A DNA stretch of 64,000 nt from Natronoarchaeum rubrum (GTDB lineage Archaea; Halobacteriota; Halobacteria; Halobacteriales; Natronoarchaeaceae), in contig NZ_JANHDP010000004.1 in the NCBI RefSeq assembly GCF_024494695.1, positions 511,197 through 575,196 of the forward strand, given 5' to 3'. This document shows positions 37,419 to 46,689 of this stretch, piece after piece (the stretch's first letter is position 1; every line of letters starts with the position of its first letter). Made by a program: the position numbers and the translations under genes. Below the pieces are notes generated by a model. It did no database searches and was not told the origin of the DNA. It was given only the letters and a program-made list of their open reading frames with translations.

Positions 37419-37876
37419 TCTCATTGATTCTCTGTCGCCATTGGTCTGGTATGAGAGACGTGGATATCGAGCGCTTCGCACCCATGAGGGCGTGAAAATC
37501 GTTTTGTACTACCAGAACGGGCATTGAGAAATCTAATGCCGGAGTCCTCATTCATTCTTGATTCTCCCTTTCTGAAGAAGAGATGGCACGAATCGGGAGG
37601 ATGTGATAGTGGAATCGGAATGCGGATGCGCAATAGTCACCCCTGCGCTCATGCACCGGTTCTCGGCTTGAGCCACCGACAGACAGGATACAGAGATAGA
37701 TTGGTGTATTCCCGTAAAACAGAGTAAGCAATCGGATCCTAATCAACCCGGTTCAGAAGGGGCACTGCAGGCTCACAGGACCTCAAACGCCCTCAGGATT
37801 CCTCTCGTTCAGTCTGACGAACGGAGGGAAATCGCGGATTTCAGATCGACCCGTTATCGGTTCGCGACTCACGACT
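37419..37876. other. Intergenic region before the integrase
   Basis: About 460 bases without a supported gene. No tRNA or clear direct repeat was seen, though an attachment site could lie here next to the integrase. Short frames on both strands lack family features. Confidence 0.4.
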
Positions 37877-38889
37877 ATGAGTCTCGAGCCAATCGATCCG
37901 GAGACAGCACTCAAGCTGTACCTCACGGACAGGAAGCCGAACTCGCCGAGAGTTCGATTCAGTCGCACAGGTACCGCCTCAAGCACTTCCTGCGCTGGTG
38001 CGAGATGGAGGACATCGACAACCTCAACGACCTCACCGGTCGCAAGATCCAGCAGTACCGCCTCTGGCGTCGCGACGACGGTGACCTCTCCGTCGCCAGC
38101 GAGAAGACCCAGATGGACACGCTGCGCGTGTTCATCCGCTGGGCCGAGTCGATCGACGCCGTCGAGCAGGACCTCTCGACGAAGGTCCGTTCGCCGTCGA
38201 TGACGCCAGAGCAAAACACCCGTGACGAGATGCTTGAGACCGAAGAAGCCGAAGCGGTTCTCTCGTACCTCGCCAAGTACGACTACGCATCCCGTGAGCA
38301 CGTCACCGTCGCGCTGATGTGGCACACGATGATGCGTGTCAGCAGCGTCAACGCCCTCGACGTCGACGACTACAATCCCGGCGAGCAGTATATCGAGGTC
38401 CACCACCGTCCGGAGACTGACACGCCAATCAAGAACAAGAAAGACGGTGAGCGCCTGGTCGCGCTGTCAGATGACATCTGCATGCTGCTCGACGACTGGA
38501 TCGAAGAGAAGCGACCGAATGTGACCGACGACTTCGGCCGTGAACCGCTCGTCGCGACGAGGGAGGGCCGCGCGAACAAGACTACGCTCAGGAAGTACGT
38601 CTATCAAGCAACCCGGCCGTGCTTCCGTGGGGTAGAATGCCCCGAGGATCGGGATCCAGAAGAGTGTGAGGCTGCTGTCAACGATCAGGAAGCGTTCAGG
38701 TGTCCCGCGAACGTCAACCCCCACGCCATTCGCAGGGGCAGCATCACACACTCGCTCAACAGTGACCTTCCCGACAACGTCGTCAGTGATCGCGCGAACG
38801 TGAGCCCCGCAGTCATTGAACAACACTACGACCGGCGTACTGAGAAAGAGAAGATGGAACAGCGGCGGGACTACCTAGATCGACTATAG
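37877..38889 (+). pseudogene. Tyrosine integrase with N-terminal frameshift
   Basis: The N-terminus starts at 37877 (MSLEPIDPETALKLYLTDR) and the frame changes near 37931, where one base appears missing. In the other frame the protein continues EAELAESSIQSHRYRLKHFL through the core-binding domain. The catalytic domain is whole: the first arginine in TMMRVSSVNALDVDDY, the H-x-x-R motif HAIRRGSITH and the tyrosine in VIEQHYDRRTEK. Such enzymes integrate and excise mobile elements. The shift would prevent a full-length product unless translation restarts at ATG 38005, which removes much of the arm domain. Confidence 0.8.
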
Positions 38890-38907
38890 CAGGGCCCACT
38901 AGCCCTG
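38890..38907 (+). terminator. Hairpin after the integrase stop
   Basis: The arms CAGGGC (38890-38895) and GCCCTG (38902-38907) begin at the base after the stop codon. No long T-run follows, so the terminator role is only plausible. Confidence 0.4.
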
Positions 38908-39297
38908 TAGACTCATTCTCCGACTCTTTCTCCTCCACAGATAAGATCAGAAAAACCCTTAGTGACCGTGTATTACCAGATGTTTGGTTTTACTATGACT
39001 AGGGAGGTCGCCCGTAGGAACGAACAATAGGGCGAAGATCAGTCGAACGCCGGTTAGATGACGTTGTTGAATTTTCCGAATGTTGATGGAGTTTGGATAG
39101 TGGCAAACGAGAGCCGGTGTCGAAAATCAGGCCCGCAGTGCCTGAGTGATCGTAAGGCCATAGCATTGTAGAACATAACGAGGGAAATTAAGCGGTGGAA
39201 CTATTGGGTAAACGAAATCGATACGAGATCGGGACTATGGGCTGAGTAATTTCTGTTGTCCAGACAATTTATCATCCCCTACGAAATAAGGAGGTGT
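38908..39297. other. Intergenic region
   Basis: About 390 bases with no supported gene. It has a short inverted repeat TCAGGC/GCCTGA near 39127-39147 and an AT-rich promoter-like stretch (caatttatcat) near 39264-39276, followed by a strong ribosome-binding motif (AAGGAGGTG, 39288-39296). Confidence 0.45.
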
Positions 39298-39906
39298 ATG
39301 GGACTGTTTGACGGGAAAAATGAAGAGGACGTTATCCTGGAGAACGCCGATCTTGGTTGTGAACCACAAAATGAGTACGTGTCGAAAAAGCGTGTCGAGA
39401 AGGTCGACGAGTACCTTGAGCCAGGGGAGAAGGTCCATTTCCTAGCGAAGGATGGGGGCGGACAGTTGAAGATCGATGGGGAGAAAGAAGACGGTATCCT
39501 CAATGTCAGAACAGTGGTGACTGACCGTCGGGTATTGTTCATTGGTTCGAAAATGATTGGCTCCACACAGACCTCGATCGACTACAAGGACATCTCTTCG
39601 GTGGAGGTCAGCTTCGGCATGGTGCAGAAGCGGCTGAACCTAGAGACAGATTCGAAGGTTTTCGGGATTGGTGTCGGTAAGCTCGATAAAGAAGAGGTAC
39701 AAGACATGGCACAGTTTGTCCGAGAGCAGACCCGCGAGGATCCCGAGTTGAGCAACTCTTCGTCTGGGTCTGGAGACACATCTGACACTTCAGATGAGGA
39801 AGATCCGCTAGATAAGCTCGAAAGGCTTGGTGACCTCCGTGACGACGGTGTCATCACCGAGGATGAATTCCAAGAAAAAAAGGAGTCACTCCTAAACCAG
39901 ATTTAG
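39298..39906 (+). CDS. PH-like and SHOCT domain protein
   Basis: This is 202 residues. The ATG at 39298 is set by the Shine-Dalgarno motif AAGGAGGTG, which is stronger than usual in this window. Residues ~30-140 form a bacterial PH-like domain (LEPGEKVHFLAKDGGG, then VVTDRRVLFIGSKMIG and IDYKDISSVEV). A Ser/Asp linker leads to a C-terminal SHOCT motif, LERLGDLRDDGVITEDEF. These domains support oligomerisation and lipid or protein contact. It lies behind the integrase as probable cargo. Confidence 0.75.
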   Translation: MGLFDGKNEEDVILENADLGCEPQNEYVSKKRVEKVDEYLEPGEKVHFLAKDGGGQLKIDGEKEDGILNVRTVVTDRRVLFIGSKMIGSTQTSIDYKDISSVEVSFGMVQKRLNLETDSKVFGIGVGKLDKEEVQDMAQFVREQTREDPELSNSSSGSGDTSDTSDEEDPLDKLERLGDLRDDGVITEDEFQEKKESLLNQI

Positions 39907-40328
39907 ACAAGTAGAGCGATAATCAGCAACAACAGTATTAGAGCAATTGCAACTAGGGTACGGTCTGAAATAGGGAGTTCTGGACTACTGGTTCCAGTGG
40001 TCAACACGTCCGGAAGTGGCCCGCGATAAGGTTTGGTATTTGTGGTATGGTCATGGACTGCTTCTGCACATTCTTCACAAAGGATATGGCCTTCCACAGA
40101 TGGCGGGTTCGTGTCCGATTGCGCACCTGCAAACTTTACTTTTGCACTCCAGTTTCCTGCTTGTTCGTCGGTGATTGACACCGTGCCCTCACCAACGAGC
40201 ACAGCATATCCCGGTTTGACTAGTTCCCCCTCTGGGATGTCTTCGACAAGGCCGACCTCCGTACCACAGACCTGACACGCTTCGACTTGATACGAGACCG
40301 ACTCTGTGACCGCACTTTCCCGACTCAT
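39903..40328 (-). CDS. Membrane-anchored zinc-cysteine protein
   Basis: This 141-residue protein has cysteine pairs C-x-x-C (EACQVCGTEV) and C-x-x-C (ILCEECAEAV) around a probable beta domain, and one C-terminal helix (TLVAIALILLLLIIALLV). The tail topology places the zinc domain in the cytoplasm. It overlaps the 3' end of the PH/SHOCT gene by 4 nt (convergent) and its start overlaps the stop of the next, related gene. Paralogous to that neighbour. Function unknown. Confidence 0.7.
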   Translation of the reverse strand: MSRESAVTESVSYQVEACQVCGTEVGLVEDIPEGELVKPGYAVLVGEGTVSITDEQAGNWSAKVKFAGAQSDTNPPSVEGHILCEECAEAVHDHTTNTKPYRGPLPDVLTTGTSSPELPISDRTLVAIALILLLLIIALLV

Positions 40329-40639
40329 TGATCCGACTCAAAATCATACACAGAGTTTGCACAAGCAGGACACAGATACGATCGTTCAACGTTGGCCGTC
40401 ACCTCTAGTCCAAAGAGTTTGACTACCACCTTCGGCACGCGGTAGTTCTTCGCCGCGGCGCTGAAACTGGTCGTGTCAACCGTCATGTTGTCACCGCCTG
40501 TCACAACAACTGGTACGCCCTCTGGAAGCCTGTCGACGTTATCTACGTCTGAATCAACGAACACATCTTCATCACAGTGGGTGCATTTCGCGGTTTCATA
40601 TTCAATCGACTTCGATACTGCCGTTTCCCGTGTGCTCAT
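40325..40639 (-). CDS. Paralogous small zinc-cysteine protein
   Basis: This 104-residue protein has the layout of its downstream neighbour: AKCTHCDEDV, then a GVPVVVTGGDNMTV strand region and YLCPACANSVYDF. It lacks the C-terminal membrane helix. The two overlap by ATGA and share N-terminal openings (MSTRETAVSKSIEYE and MSRESAVTESVSYQ), so they arose by duplication. It probably binds zinc. Family not recognised. Confidence 0.65.
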   Translation of the reverse strand: MSTRETAVSKSIEYETAKCTHCDEDVFVDSDVDNVDRLPEGVPVVVTGGDNMTVDTTSFSAAAKNYRVPKVVVKLFGLEVTANVERSYLCPACANSVYDFESDQ

Positions 40640-40713
40640 ATTGGAGAAAGATTCAGCCGTGATAATATCATGGTTATGGTTGGGGGTTCAATCCGATAGC
40701 CATCAGCTCCGAT

Positions 40714-40764
40714 GGTATCGAACGACACTACAACCAGTGTACCGAGAAAGAGAAGATAGAACAG
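40714..40764 (+). pseudogene. Second tyrosine-integrase C-terminal fragment
   Basis: The frame reads GIERHYNQCTEKEKIEQ, matching the active-site tail of the integrase at 38.8 kb (VIEQHYDRRTEKEKMEQ). Over these 51 bases about 42 are the same. Nothing upstream continues it convincingly. It is the broken end of another integrase, 1.9 kb from the first and in the same orientation. Confidence 0.75.
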
Positions 40765-40819
40765 TTGTGCATTGGCATATAACCCCAATCTCATCTCCTT
40801 CGCGATAAATATCTCAGTT

Positions 40820-41080
40820 ATGGACACTTTCGATGGATCACTAGAGGAACGAACGCGCCGCGTGCACGCGATCCTGGCCGCTGTAGCAGGGGATCCAGTC
40901 CTTGATGAGTCTTTGCGCGAAACAACGGAGGATGCGGTCGAGAGGCTTGATGACGCATTGGCCGACGGAATTGAGGATCCTTCTGGCCCTGATACATTGT
41001 TTGATTCCGAGCCAGTTGACCCTCCTGAGACGGATGGGCCCCGGCCACTTGATGAATTGTTTGACGATGATTCTAACTGA
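40820..41080 (+). CDS. Small acidic hypothetical protein
   Basis: This is 86 residues from the ATG at 40820 (MDTFDGSLEERTRRVHAILA). The N-terminal half is helical; the C-terminal half is very acidic and Pro-rich (DTLFDSEPVDPPETDGP). No membrane segment or motif is seen. It lies between the integrase fragment and the two-gene cassette, and the function is unknown. Confidence 0.5.
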   Translation: MDTFDGSLEERTRRVHAILAAVAGDPVLDESLRETTEDAVERLDDALADGIEDPSGPDTLFDSEPVDPPETDGPRPLDELFDDDSN

Positions 41081-41268
41081 TGATAGAGTAGAGTGTTCTC
41101 GTCTTTGTCAACGAGCGGCATTAGAAGTGCCGTATTCCTCTGTCTTAGCCTCGGTCACCCGCTTAGACCCTGACAAAGCTATATGACCGGTTTCGGCTCA
41201 AATTTTGTTGTGAGATGTTTCTACCCAACCAGAATTATTATATGTTTGTATAGACACCCTTATATGAA

Positions 41269-42558
41269 ATGGGAGCGCCAGCCGTTTCCGAAATCGAAGA
41301 TCCTGAACTTTACCATGTGCTTGAACAGCGAGATGCAGGCACTCTCTGTCGGGTTTTCAATCACTTCGGTGAACAGAATGAAGATCGGGACCCGACAGAA
41401 TACAGCTCAGATGGCTGGAGACGGGTTGTCGCAGGGAACATCCCGAAAGCGGCACGCGAGTGGTTGGAAACCCGAGACACGCTTAGCCGGGAAAGCGTAG
41501 ATCGTGTACATGCCGCAGCTTATCTGAACGAGAATTACGAACCCGATGAGGAACTTCGAGATCCGGACTCCTTATATGAATTGGCTATTTTGATCCACGA
41601 ATTAGGTCTGAGTGAGTCATTAACCGAGATTATCGTCGCTGCACGCGTTCGGCAGAACGAACTCAAGCGAACGTGGACAATCGACCAATCGCTGAACCTG
41701 ACAAATCTACAGTCTCGTATTGAGGATTTTCATAAGACATGGAACAACCGTGAGGAACAATCGAAAGCAGTGCTTGTGAGACCAGAACTTGCGGGGGAAT
41801 CTGCGGCATCACTCCATATTTTCATCGAAAAGGGGGCGGGAGTAACAGAGAAGAACACATTTTCATTCCGGCAGGGCGAGAGCAACGACGAGATCCCGAC
41901 TAATCCTTCACTGACCGAAATTCGATACCGTGAGGTGAAAGACATTCGCCTGTTATTACAGGTAGATAACGACGACACGAAAATCATTTTTACAGACGAC
42001 TACTCATTGGGCTGGAATCGAGTATTAGACGTTTTATTCGACACGGTATTCAACATTGAAAACGTCACGAGTTCTTTAGAACGAGAAACGGTTGTTGAAG
42101 CAGAGGAACTACACGAGGAAGCGGCCGAGTCGATCTCAGCTGATGATGAACCGATCGAACAAGTGACTGAACTGATTCGTGACCGATCCAAAGAGGCGAA
42201 AATGGCAGTCGAAAACACTGACTATAGTGAGGCCAGAAAAGATGCGATAAAGGCGAAACTCGACAACATTGAACTCTCGGGGTCTGAGATTGAAGACGAT
42301 CCTAATCTAGAAACAGAAGAATTTCGCCTGATTGGTCGAACGAATCTTGACGAAGTTTTCGTCAGAGTCGATATTGAAACTAGTTTCCTTCGATTCTTGC
42401 AGCGTGCTGACGAAGAAAGTCTGGCATTAGTAATGAACATTGATGGTCGACACGTAACAGCTCGGACAACGGGGCCACAACCAGTTGACGGCTCCCGGCT
42501 GGGAAGCGAATCACAAATTGCATTAAAACACTTTTTCGGGTATCCCACATCAATATGA
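41269..42558 (+). CDS. First protein of an uncharacterised two-gene cassette
   Basis: This 429-residue cytoplasmic protein starts at ATG 41269, about 28 nt after a TATA-like attattatat, so it is probably leaderless. The N-terminal half is mostly helical (about 1-150); the middle has a beta-rich part (KAVLVRPELAGESAASLHIF); a charged helical stretch follows (about 265-330). No enzyme motif is clear. Its TGA overlaps the ATG of the next gene, so the two are translated together. The sequence is AT-richer than most neighbours. I do not recognise the family. Confidence 0.7.
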   Translation: MGAPAVSEIEDPELYHVLEQRDAGTLCRVFNHFGEQNEDRDPTEYSSDGWRRVVAGNIPKAAREWLETRDTLSRESVDRVHAAAYLNENYEPDEELRDPDSLYELAILIHELGLSESLTEIIVAARVRQNELKRTWTIDQSLNLTNLQSRIEDFHKTWNNREEQSKAVLVRPELAGESAASLHIFIEKGAGVTEKNTFSFRQGESNDEIPTNPSLTEIRYREVKDIRLLLQVDNDDTKIIFTDDYSLGWNRVLDVLFDTVFNIENVTSSLERETVVEAEELHEEAAESISADDEPIEQVTELIRDRSKEAKMAVENTDYSEARKDAIKAKLDNIELSGSEIEDDPNLETEEFRLIGRTNLDEVFVRVDIETSFLRFLQRADEESLALVMNIDGRHVTARTTGPQPVDGSRLGSESQIALKHFFGYPTSI

Positions 42559-44009
42559 ACGAGAATCTTGCAGAGGCGCTGGATACGGCGATTTCTGAAA
42601 GTGACGCTGGGCGGTTTGAACTCGGTGAAGTTCCTGCGGAACTTCAGGGGAGTGACTACGTGAATGGTACAGAAAGCCTCCCTAACCGATGTCAACGTCC
42701 TGGCTGTCGAAAGTCCTGTGCGCAGACACGTCGCGAGGACGGCAAAGTCGTAATGCAGTGTAGGCGCGAACTCAACCCGCACGAATTTACTGTAGACTCA
42801 TCTAATTTCACTTTTTACGATCTCGATTTTGGCTCGATTTTAGAGACCATTACTTCCCATTTAGACGAGGAAATAAAAAATTCTGACAGGGATCTACCAC
42901 GACAAGTTACGGCGTTTACCGAGTCAGGCCTTCGCGTGGTGTTGCCAGTCGCACCTAGTGAATTTGACCGTGAGATGATGGAGGTCTACGCGACGGCTTT
43001 ACAGTTAGAGCAGCCGACTCTCTTGATAACGCCAGAAGATCGTTTGGAGGATTTGCTTGACCTTGCGTCCCTACTGTCTACGGGTAGTTTAGTGTACGCT
43101 GCTCCAATTAGTGGGCTTCATGAGATGACTGACCACCTTCAAACAATGGCGAACACTGCCCGGTCAATTAAGGATCTCGAACAGGAGTTCATAAGCTCTC
43201 GATACGACGAGGATGATGCAGAACTCGTCCATCAGGTGAATATCAACCCCCGATATATCCTAACAGAGTTGAACCATATGCGGCTACTCAGGAAAGCCGG
43301 GAGACTTTCTGGAGGGGACCGTTTGGAGACCATCTCAGAGCTCGCCTTCTCACATCTATTTTCGACCTATCCTGGAGAAGGTGGTGAAGACAGTAGTGGA
43401 CAGAGTTTGCCGGACAATTTGTATTGGATTCCTCAACTCGCTGCGGGTGACCGTCCCGCGTCGATCTTGGGTGTTGTTGATGCGAAATCAGGAAACTATG
43501 CAAATTTCGGAAAAGAAGAAGCACGTGGAAAACACGATGAATATTTGGAACGTGCTGAGCGCGAGAAGATCGAGGTAGACAGAGTTGCCCACACGTTCTT
43601 GATACTCGAATTCAAAGGACAAGCAGAGATTGAATTCTTCGACAAAATGGATGTATTCTATGGCAAAGATACACACTTGGTTATTTTCACCGCTGATGCT
43701 CTCGCTATGATTATGTCTGCTTACTTGGCAGCAACAGTCTCGAACGAACTTGAGCTAATACGTGGTGATTTCAGAAGCATCATTTATGCTCTATTCGAGC
43801 CTGATGAATTCAAGAAACGGGACTTACATGAAGAGATACGCAATGTGGGTCGAGGCGAGGAAGAGTATATAAATCAATACCTTACGCGTCCTCAATTATT
43901 AATAGTTACAAAAGAGGTAGTGGATAGATTACTAACAGATGCACTCAACTCGTCAAATGAGATTGAAAGCGTGTACGAGCGGTACTTCAGCGACATGCCC
44001 GATTTTTAG
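42555..44009 (+). CDS. Second cassette protein: zinc-cysteine cluster and nuclease-like motif
   Basis: This is a 484-residue protein. An N-terminal cysteine set (C46, C51, C55, C69: RCQRPGCRKSC and VVMQCRREL) should bind zinc. The centre resembles a helical scaffold. At 305-320 ILGVVDAKSGNYANFGK has D309-A-K311, the pattern of a PD-(D/E)XK active site, and HTFLILEFKGQ further on may be the following strand. A DNA-cutting role is inferred from this motif alone. It is coupled by an ATGA overlap to the previous gene. In a defence island this could be an undescribed restriction-type pair. Confidence 0.65.
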   Translation: MNENLAEALDTAISESDAGRFELGEVPAELQGSDYVNGTESLPNRCQRPGCRKSCAQTRREDGKVVMQCRRELNPHEFTVDSSNFTFYDLDFGSILETITSHLDEEIKNSDRDLPRQVTAFTESGLRVVLPVAPSEFDREMMEVYATALQLEQPTLLITPEDRLEDLLDLASLLSTGSLVYAAPISGLHEMTDHLQTMANTARSIKDLEQEFISSRYDEDDAELVHQVNINPRYILTELNHMRLLRKAGRLSGGDRLETISELAFSHLFSTYPGEGGEDSSGQSLPDNLYWIPQLAAGDRPASILGVVDAKSGNYANFGKEEARGKHDEYLERAEREKIEVDRVAHTFLILEFKGQAEIEFFDKMDVFYGKDTHLVIFTADALAMIMSAYLAATVSNELELIRGDFRSIIYALFEPDEFKKRDLHEEIRNVGRGEEEYINQYLTRPQLLIVTKEVVDRLLTDALNSSNEIESVYERYFSDMPDF

Positions 44010-44103
44010 AATCCCGTGAGATCACCCCTTTTGAGGACGTAACGGCCCAGAACTATCTCGTCCAATTGAACAAGTCAACAATGACTTTATACTAGCAATC
44101 AGA

Positions 44104-44553
44104 TCAGTGGTTTCGAAATGAGTAGTCGAGCCGACCGCTGAGATCGAGACGTGCGAGGGCAGTCAAATAGCCGTAGCCATCGACCAGAAACACGGTGTCT
44201 GAAAACTCGTGTTTCCGGTCGAGGGAGCGCAGAAACGCTGTTGCGGCGTCCGTCCCGCGCTCTTCAAGAGCTCAGCACCGAGCAGCAGTTTTGTCTCGGT
44301 GTCGATCGCGGCGTACAGCCAGTGGAGCTCACCGTTGAGTCGGACAGCCAACTCATCGACAGCGACCCGCGACGGCGTCGCCGTCGGCGGGTCCACCAGG
44401 CTGTCGGCCAGCCGGTGAATCCACTGCCAGACCGCTCCGTGCGAACGATCCACGCCGAGGAGCCGTAACACCGCGGTTGTTTCCCGGATCGACAAACCGA
44501 CAGCGGTGAGCCGGACGCCGAACGCCCTGACGGGCGTCGGCGTCCGCTCGCGG
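44104..44553 (-). pseudogene. IS6-family transposase, truncated and frameshifted
   Basis: The minus strand encodes ERTPTPVRAFGVRLTAVGL, then helix-turn-helix GAVWQWIHRLADSL, then the DDE domain (AVDELAVRLNGELHWLYA and TVFLVDGYGYL). One frameshift near 44240 splits the domain; the end is a TGA at 44104-44106. The N-terminus stops where the next element begins at 44554. The acidic residues are partly kept, but the gene cannot make an active product. Confidence 0.8.
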
Positions 44554-45245
44554 TCGTGTTTAGTTAAGGCTGAAAAGTGAGGCGAGACGAATTTCGGCTG
44601 GCTGATGGCTGAAATTGCTCGCCTCAGCGGTCGTAGCGACTGGATTGACTTGGTGTTTGTGGAGCGAGAGCGGACACCGAGCGAGCTGATGGAGCTCGGT
44701 ATTCGGCTCCATTTGGCTGGACTATCACTTTCGAATACCGTTTCAGAATTATAGAAGTTCGGTGTCGAACGGTCGCGGAAAGCCGTTCACGACTGGATAC
44801 ACAAAGCCGATCTACAGCCCGCCACTGAGTGAGTCCGGATCATATTGCGCTCGACGAAACAGTGATCCGAATCAACAGCCAGCAGTTCTGGCTGTACGCT
44901 GCTGTCGATCCAGAGACGAACACATTTCTGCATATGCGGCTGTTTACCACGACTACGACGGCATTGACGCAACAGTTCTTGCAAGAGTTTCGTGAGAAAC
45001 ACGATCTCGACAACACCGTGTTTCTCGTTGATCACGCCAAACATCTAGCAGCAGCACTGCAACGAGCAGGACTCCGAGTTCACCCGGTTCGTCATGGAAA
45101 TCGGAATGCTGTCGAACGTATCTTTCGGGAAGTAAAACGACGAACGTCTTCGTTTAGTAATAGTTTTAGCCACGTTGAACCAGCAACCGCCGAATCGTGG
45201 CTCCAAGCCTTTGCCGTCTGGTGGAACTCGCGTAACTAAACACGA
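44554..45245 (+). mobile_element. IS6-family insertion sequence (degenerate), about 692 bp
   Basis: Terminal inverted repeats TCGTGTTTAGTTA (44554-44566) and its complement (45233-45245) bound the element. It lies directly at the truncated end of the opposite-strand IS6 transposase, so it probably inserted into that older copy. The size fits compact haloarchaeal IS6 elements. Confidence 0.85.
44605..45239 (+). pseudogene. IS6-family transposase with stop and frameshift
   Basis: The ATG at 44605 begins MAEIARLSGRSDWIDLVFVE. A TAG codon interrupts it after LSLSNTVSEL, and a frameshift near 44830 moves to SPDHIALDETVIRINSQQFW. The DDE residues are recognisable: the first D in ALDETVI, the second in VFLVDHAKH and the E in NAVERIFREVKRR. 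The protein cannot be made as such. Confidence 0.85.
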
Positions 45246-45441
45246 TGGTGCGTGGCTGTCAAATGAGGAAACCTACTTGATTTGATTATTCTGGAGATAC
45301 AGTCTGGGTCCTACTCGCTTGTATCCCTCTACAACAAAGTAAAAGGAACTAGAAACTGCTTGGTATCATCCAATATATCGTGAAAAGCAGTTGGACTGAA
45401 GCCATGTTTTTAACCCCCCAGTATGAAAAGCCAGTCAAGAA

Positions 45442-46689
45442 ATGAGCAGTTCATCTGAAGACAGCTATTCACTGGAGGACGTGCAGGGCGACCTCGACGT
45501 CCTCCGGGCCGTCGATGACAGGGTCGTCGAGGCCATCGAAGGGGCCGAGGGCGCGGATGTCTTGGAGTACCTCATCCGCGAACAGCAGCTCGACCTCCAC
45601 CACGAGGGCGATCAGGGCGTCGGGCGTATCCGCCGAGCAGTCCTCGAGTCGGGGAAGGCCTCACAGGACTTGAAGCGAACCGTCATCACGCGTGGCGACG
45701 ACACTCCTGGGAGTATCCTCGTTCCCGACGAGGTGGAACGGAACGCCAAAACCGCATTGCGGACAGGCAAGCCAGTCGTCCTCTACGGCCCGACAGGTAC
45801 TGGGAAGACCACCTTCGCGAAGCAACTCGCACTACGTCACTGCGTCGGTTACTCACTACATACGGCAACACCATCATGGACAGCCAAAGACATCATCGGC
45901 GGAATCGGGCCGAGCCTCACAGGTTCTTCGGGCTATCGGTCTCTGAACTACGAGACCGAACTCGGCGCCGTCTCGGAGGGTGTCAAGCGGGCTCGTGATT
46001 TCAATATTCCCTATGCAGTCATCCTGGACGAGATAACGCGAGCCGACATCTCGCAGATATTCGGGCCACTCTACACCGCCATCGAAAACCGCAATCAGAC
46101 GCTGATCGAAACAGACGACGGCGAGACCATCGAGCTGGACGAGGACGTGAGCATCATCTGCACGATGAACATGTCCGACCGGACGGTCAACGAGCTGGAC
46201 AACGCCATCACGCGTCGGTTCGCGATGGTCGAACTCGACGAGTACGAAGACGACGACCGCCGGGCTTTGTTCGAAGGATGGCTCGAGAGCAACCTCGGAG
46301 ACATCCCCCTCCTCGGGAACGACGACCTACTGGAACTCTTCGAGGCCGACTACGAGGGTATCAACAACGGCTCCGAGCAGGCCTCGCGCGGCCCAATCAT
46401 GCGCTTCGGGCCGATGCACTACCGTGACGTGACCATATTCCTCCGCGAAGCCCTCCAAGACGAGAGTTTGTACATGGATGCACCCGAGGAAGCCGTCGGA
46501 CAGGCGTTTCGCACGTTCATCGTCCCTCGGCTACTGAACTCGGCGGCGTTCCCGCAAATCGAGCAGATCGAGGAGCATTATCGGGCACTCAACAAGTCCT
46601 TCGAGATGTTCGACCTCGCGCCAGCGGCCGATCTCGCCAACCGAGAACTCGAGGCCGAGCGCCGCCGGATGGGCTCCTACGAGCAATGA
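45442..46689 (+). CDS. mcrB: McrB-like AAA+ ATPase
   Basis: This 415-residue protein starts at an ATG about 29 nt after a TATA-like tttttaac. It is an AAA+ ATPase: Walker A at 116-124 (GPTGTGKTT), Walker B D196-E197 (VILDEITRA), the McrB signature TMNMSDRTVNELD and sensor/arginine ITRRFAMVE. Bacterial McrB uses GTP; nucleotide preference is not known here. An N-terminal ~90-residue part lacks the classical methylcytosine-binding domain, so target recognition may differ. It overlaps the McrC gene by ATGA; together they would cut modified DNA. Confidence 0.88.
   Translation: MSSSSEDSYSLEDVQGDLDVLRAVDDRVVEAIEGAEGADVLEYLIREQQLDLHHEGDQGVGRIRRAVLESGKASQDLKRTVITRGDDTPGSILVPDEVERNAKTALRTGKPVVLYGPTGTGKTTFAKQLALRHCVGYSLHTATPSWTAKDIIGGIGPSLTGSSGYRSLNYETELGAVSEGVKRARDFNIPYAVILDEITRADISQIFGPLYTAIENRNQTLIETDDGETIELDEDVSIICTMNMSDRTVNELDNAITRRFAMVELDEYEDDDRRALFEGWLESNLGDIPLLGNDDLLELFEADYEGINNGSEQASRGPIMRFGPMHYRDVTIFLREALQDESLYMDAPEEAVGQAFRTFIVPRLLNSAAFPQIEQIEEHYRALNKSFEMFDLAPAADLANRELEAERRRMGSYEQ

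Noticed and set aside
37419..37876. A tRNA or attachment site expected upstream of the integrase
   Set aside because: No cloverleaf pattern or matching direct repeat could be seen by eye in this gap.
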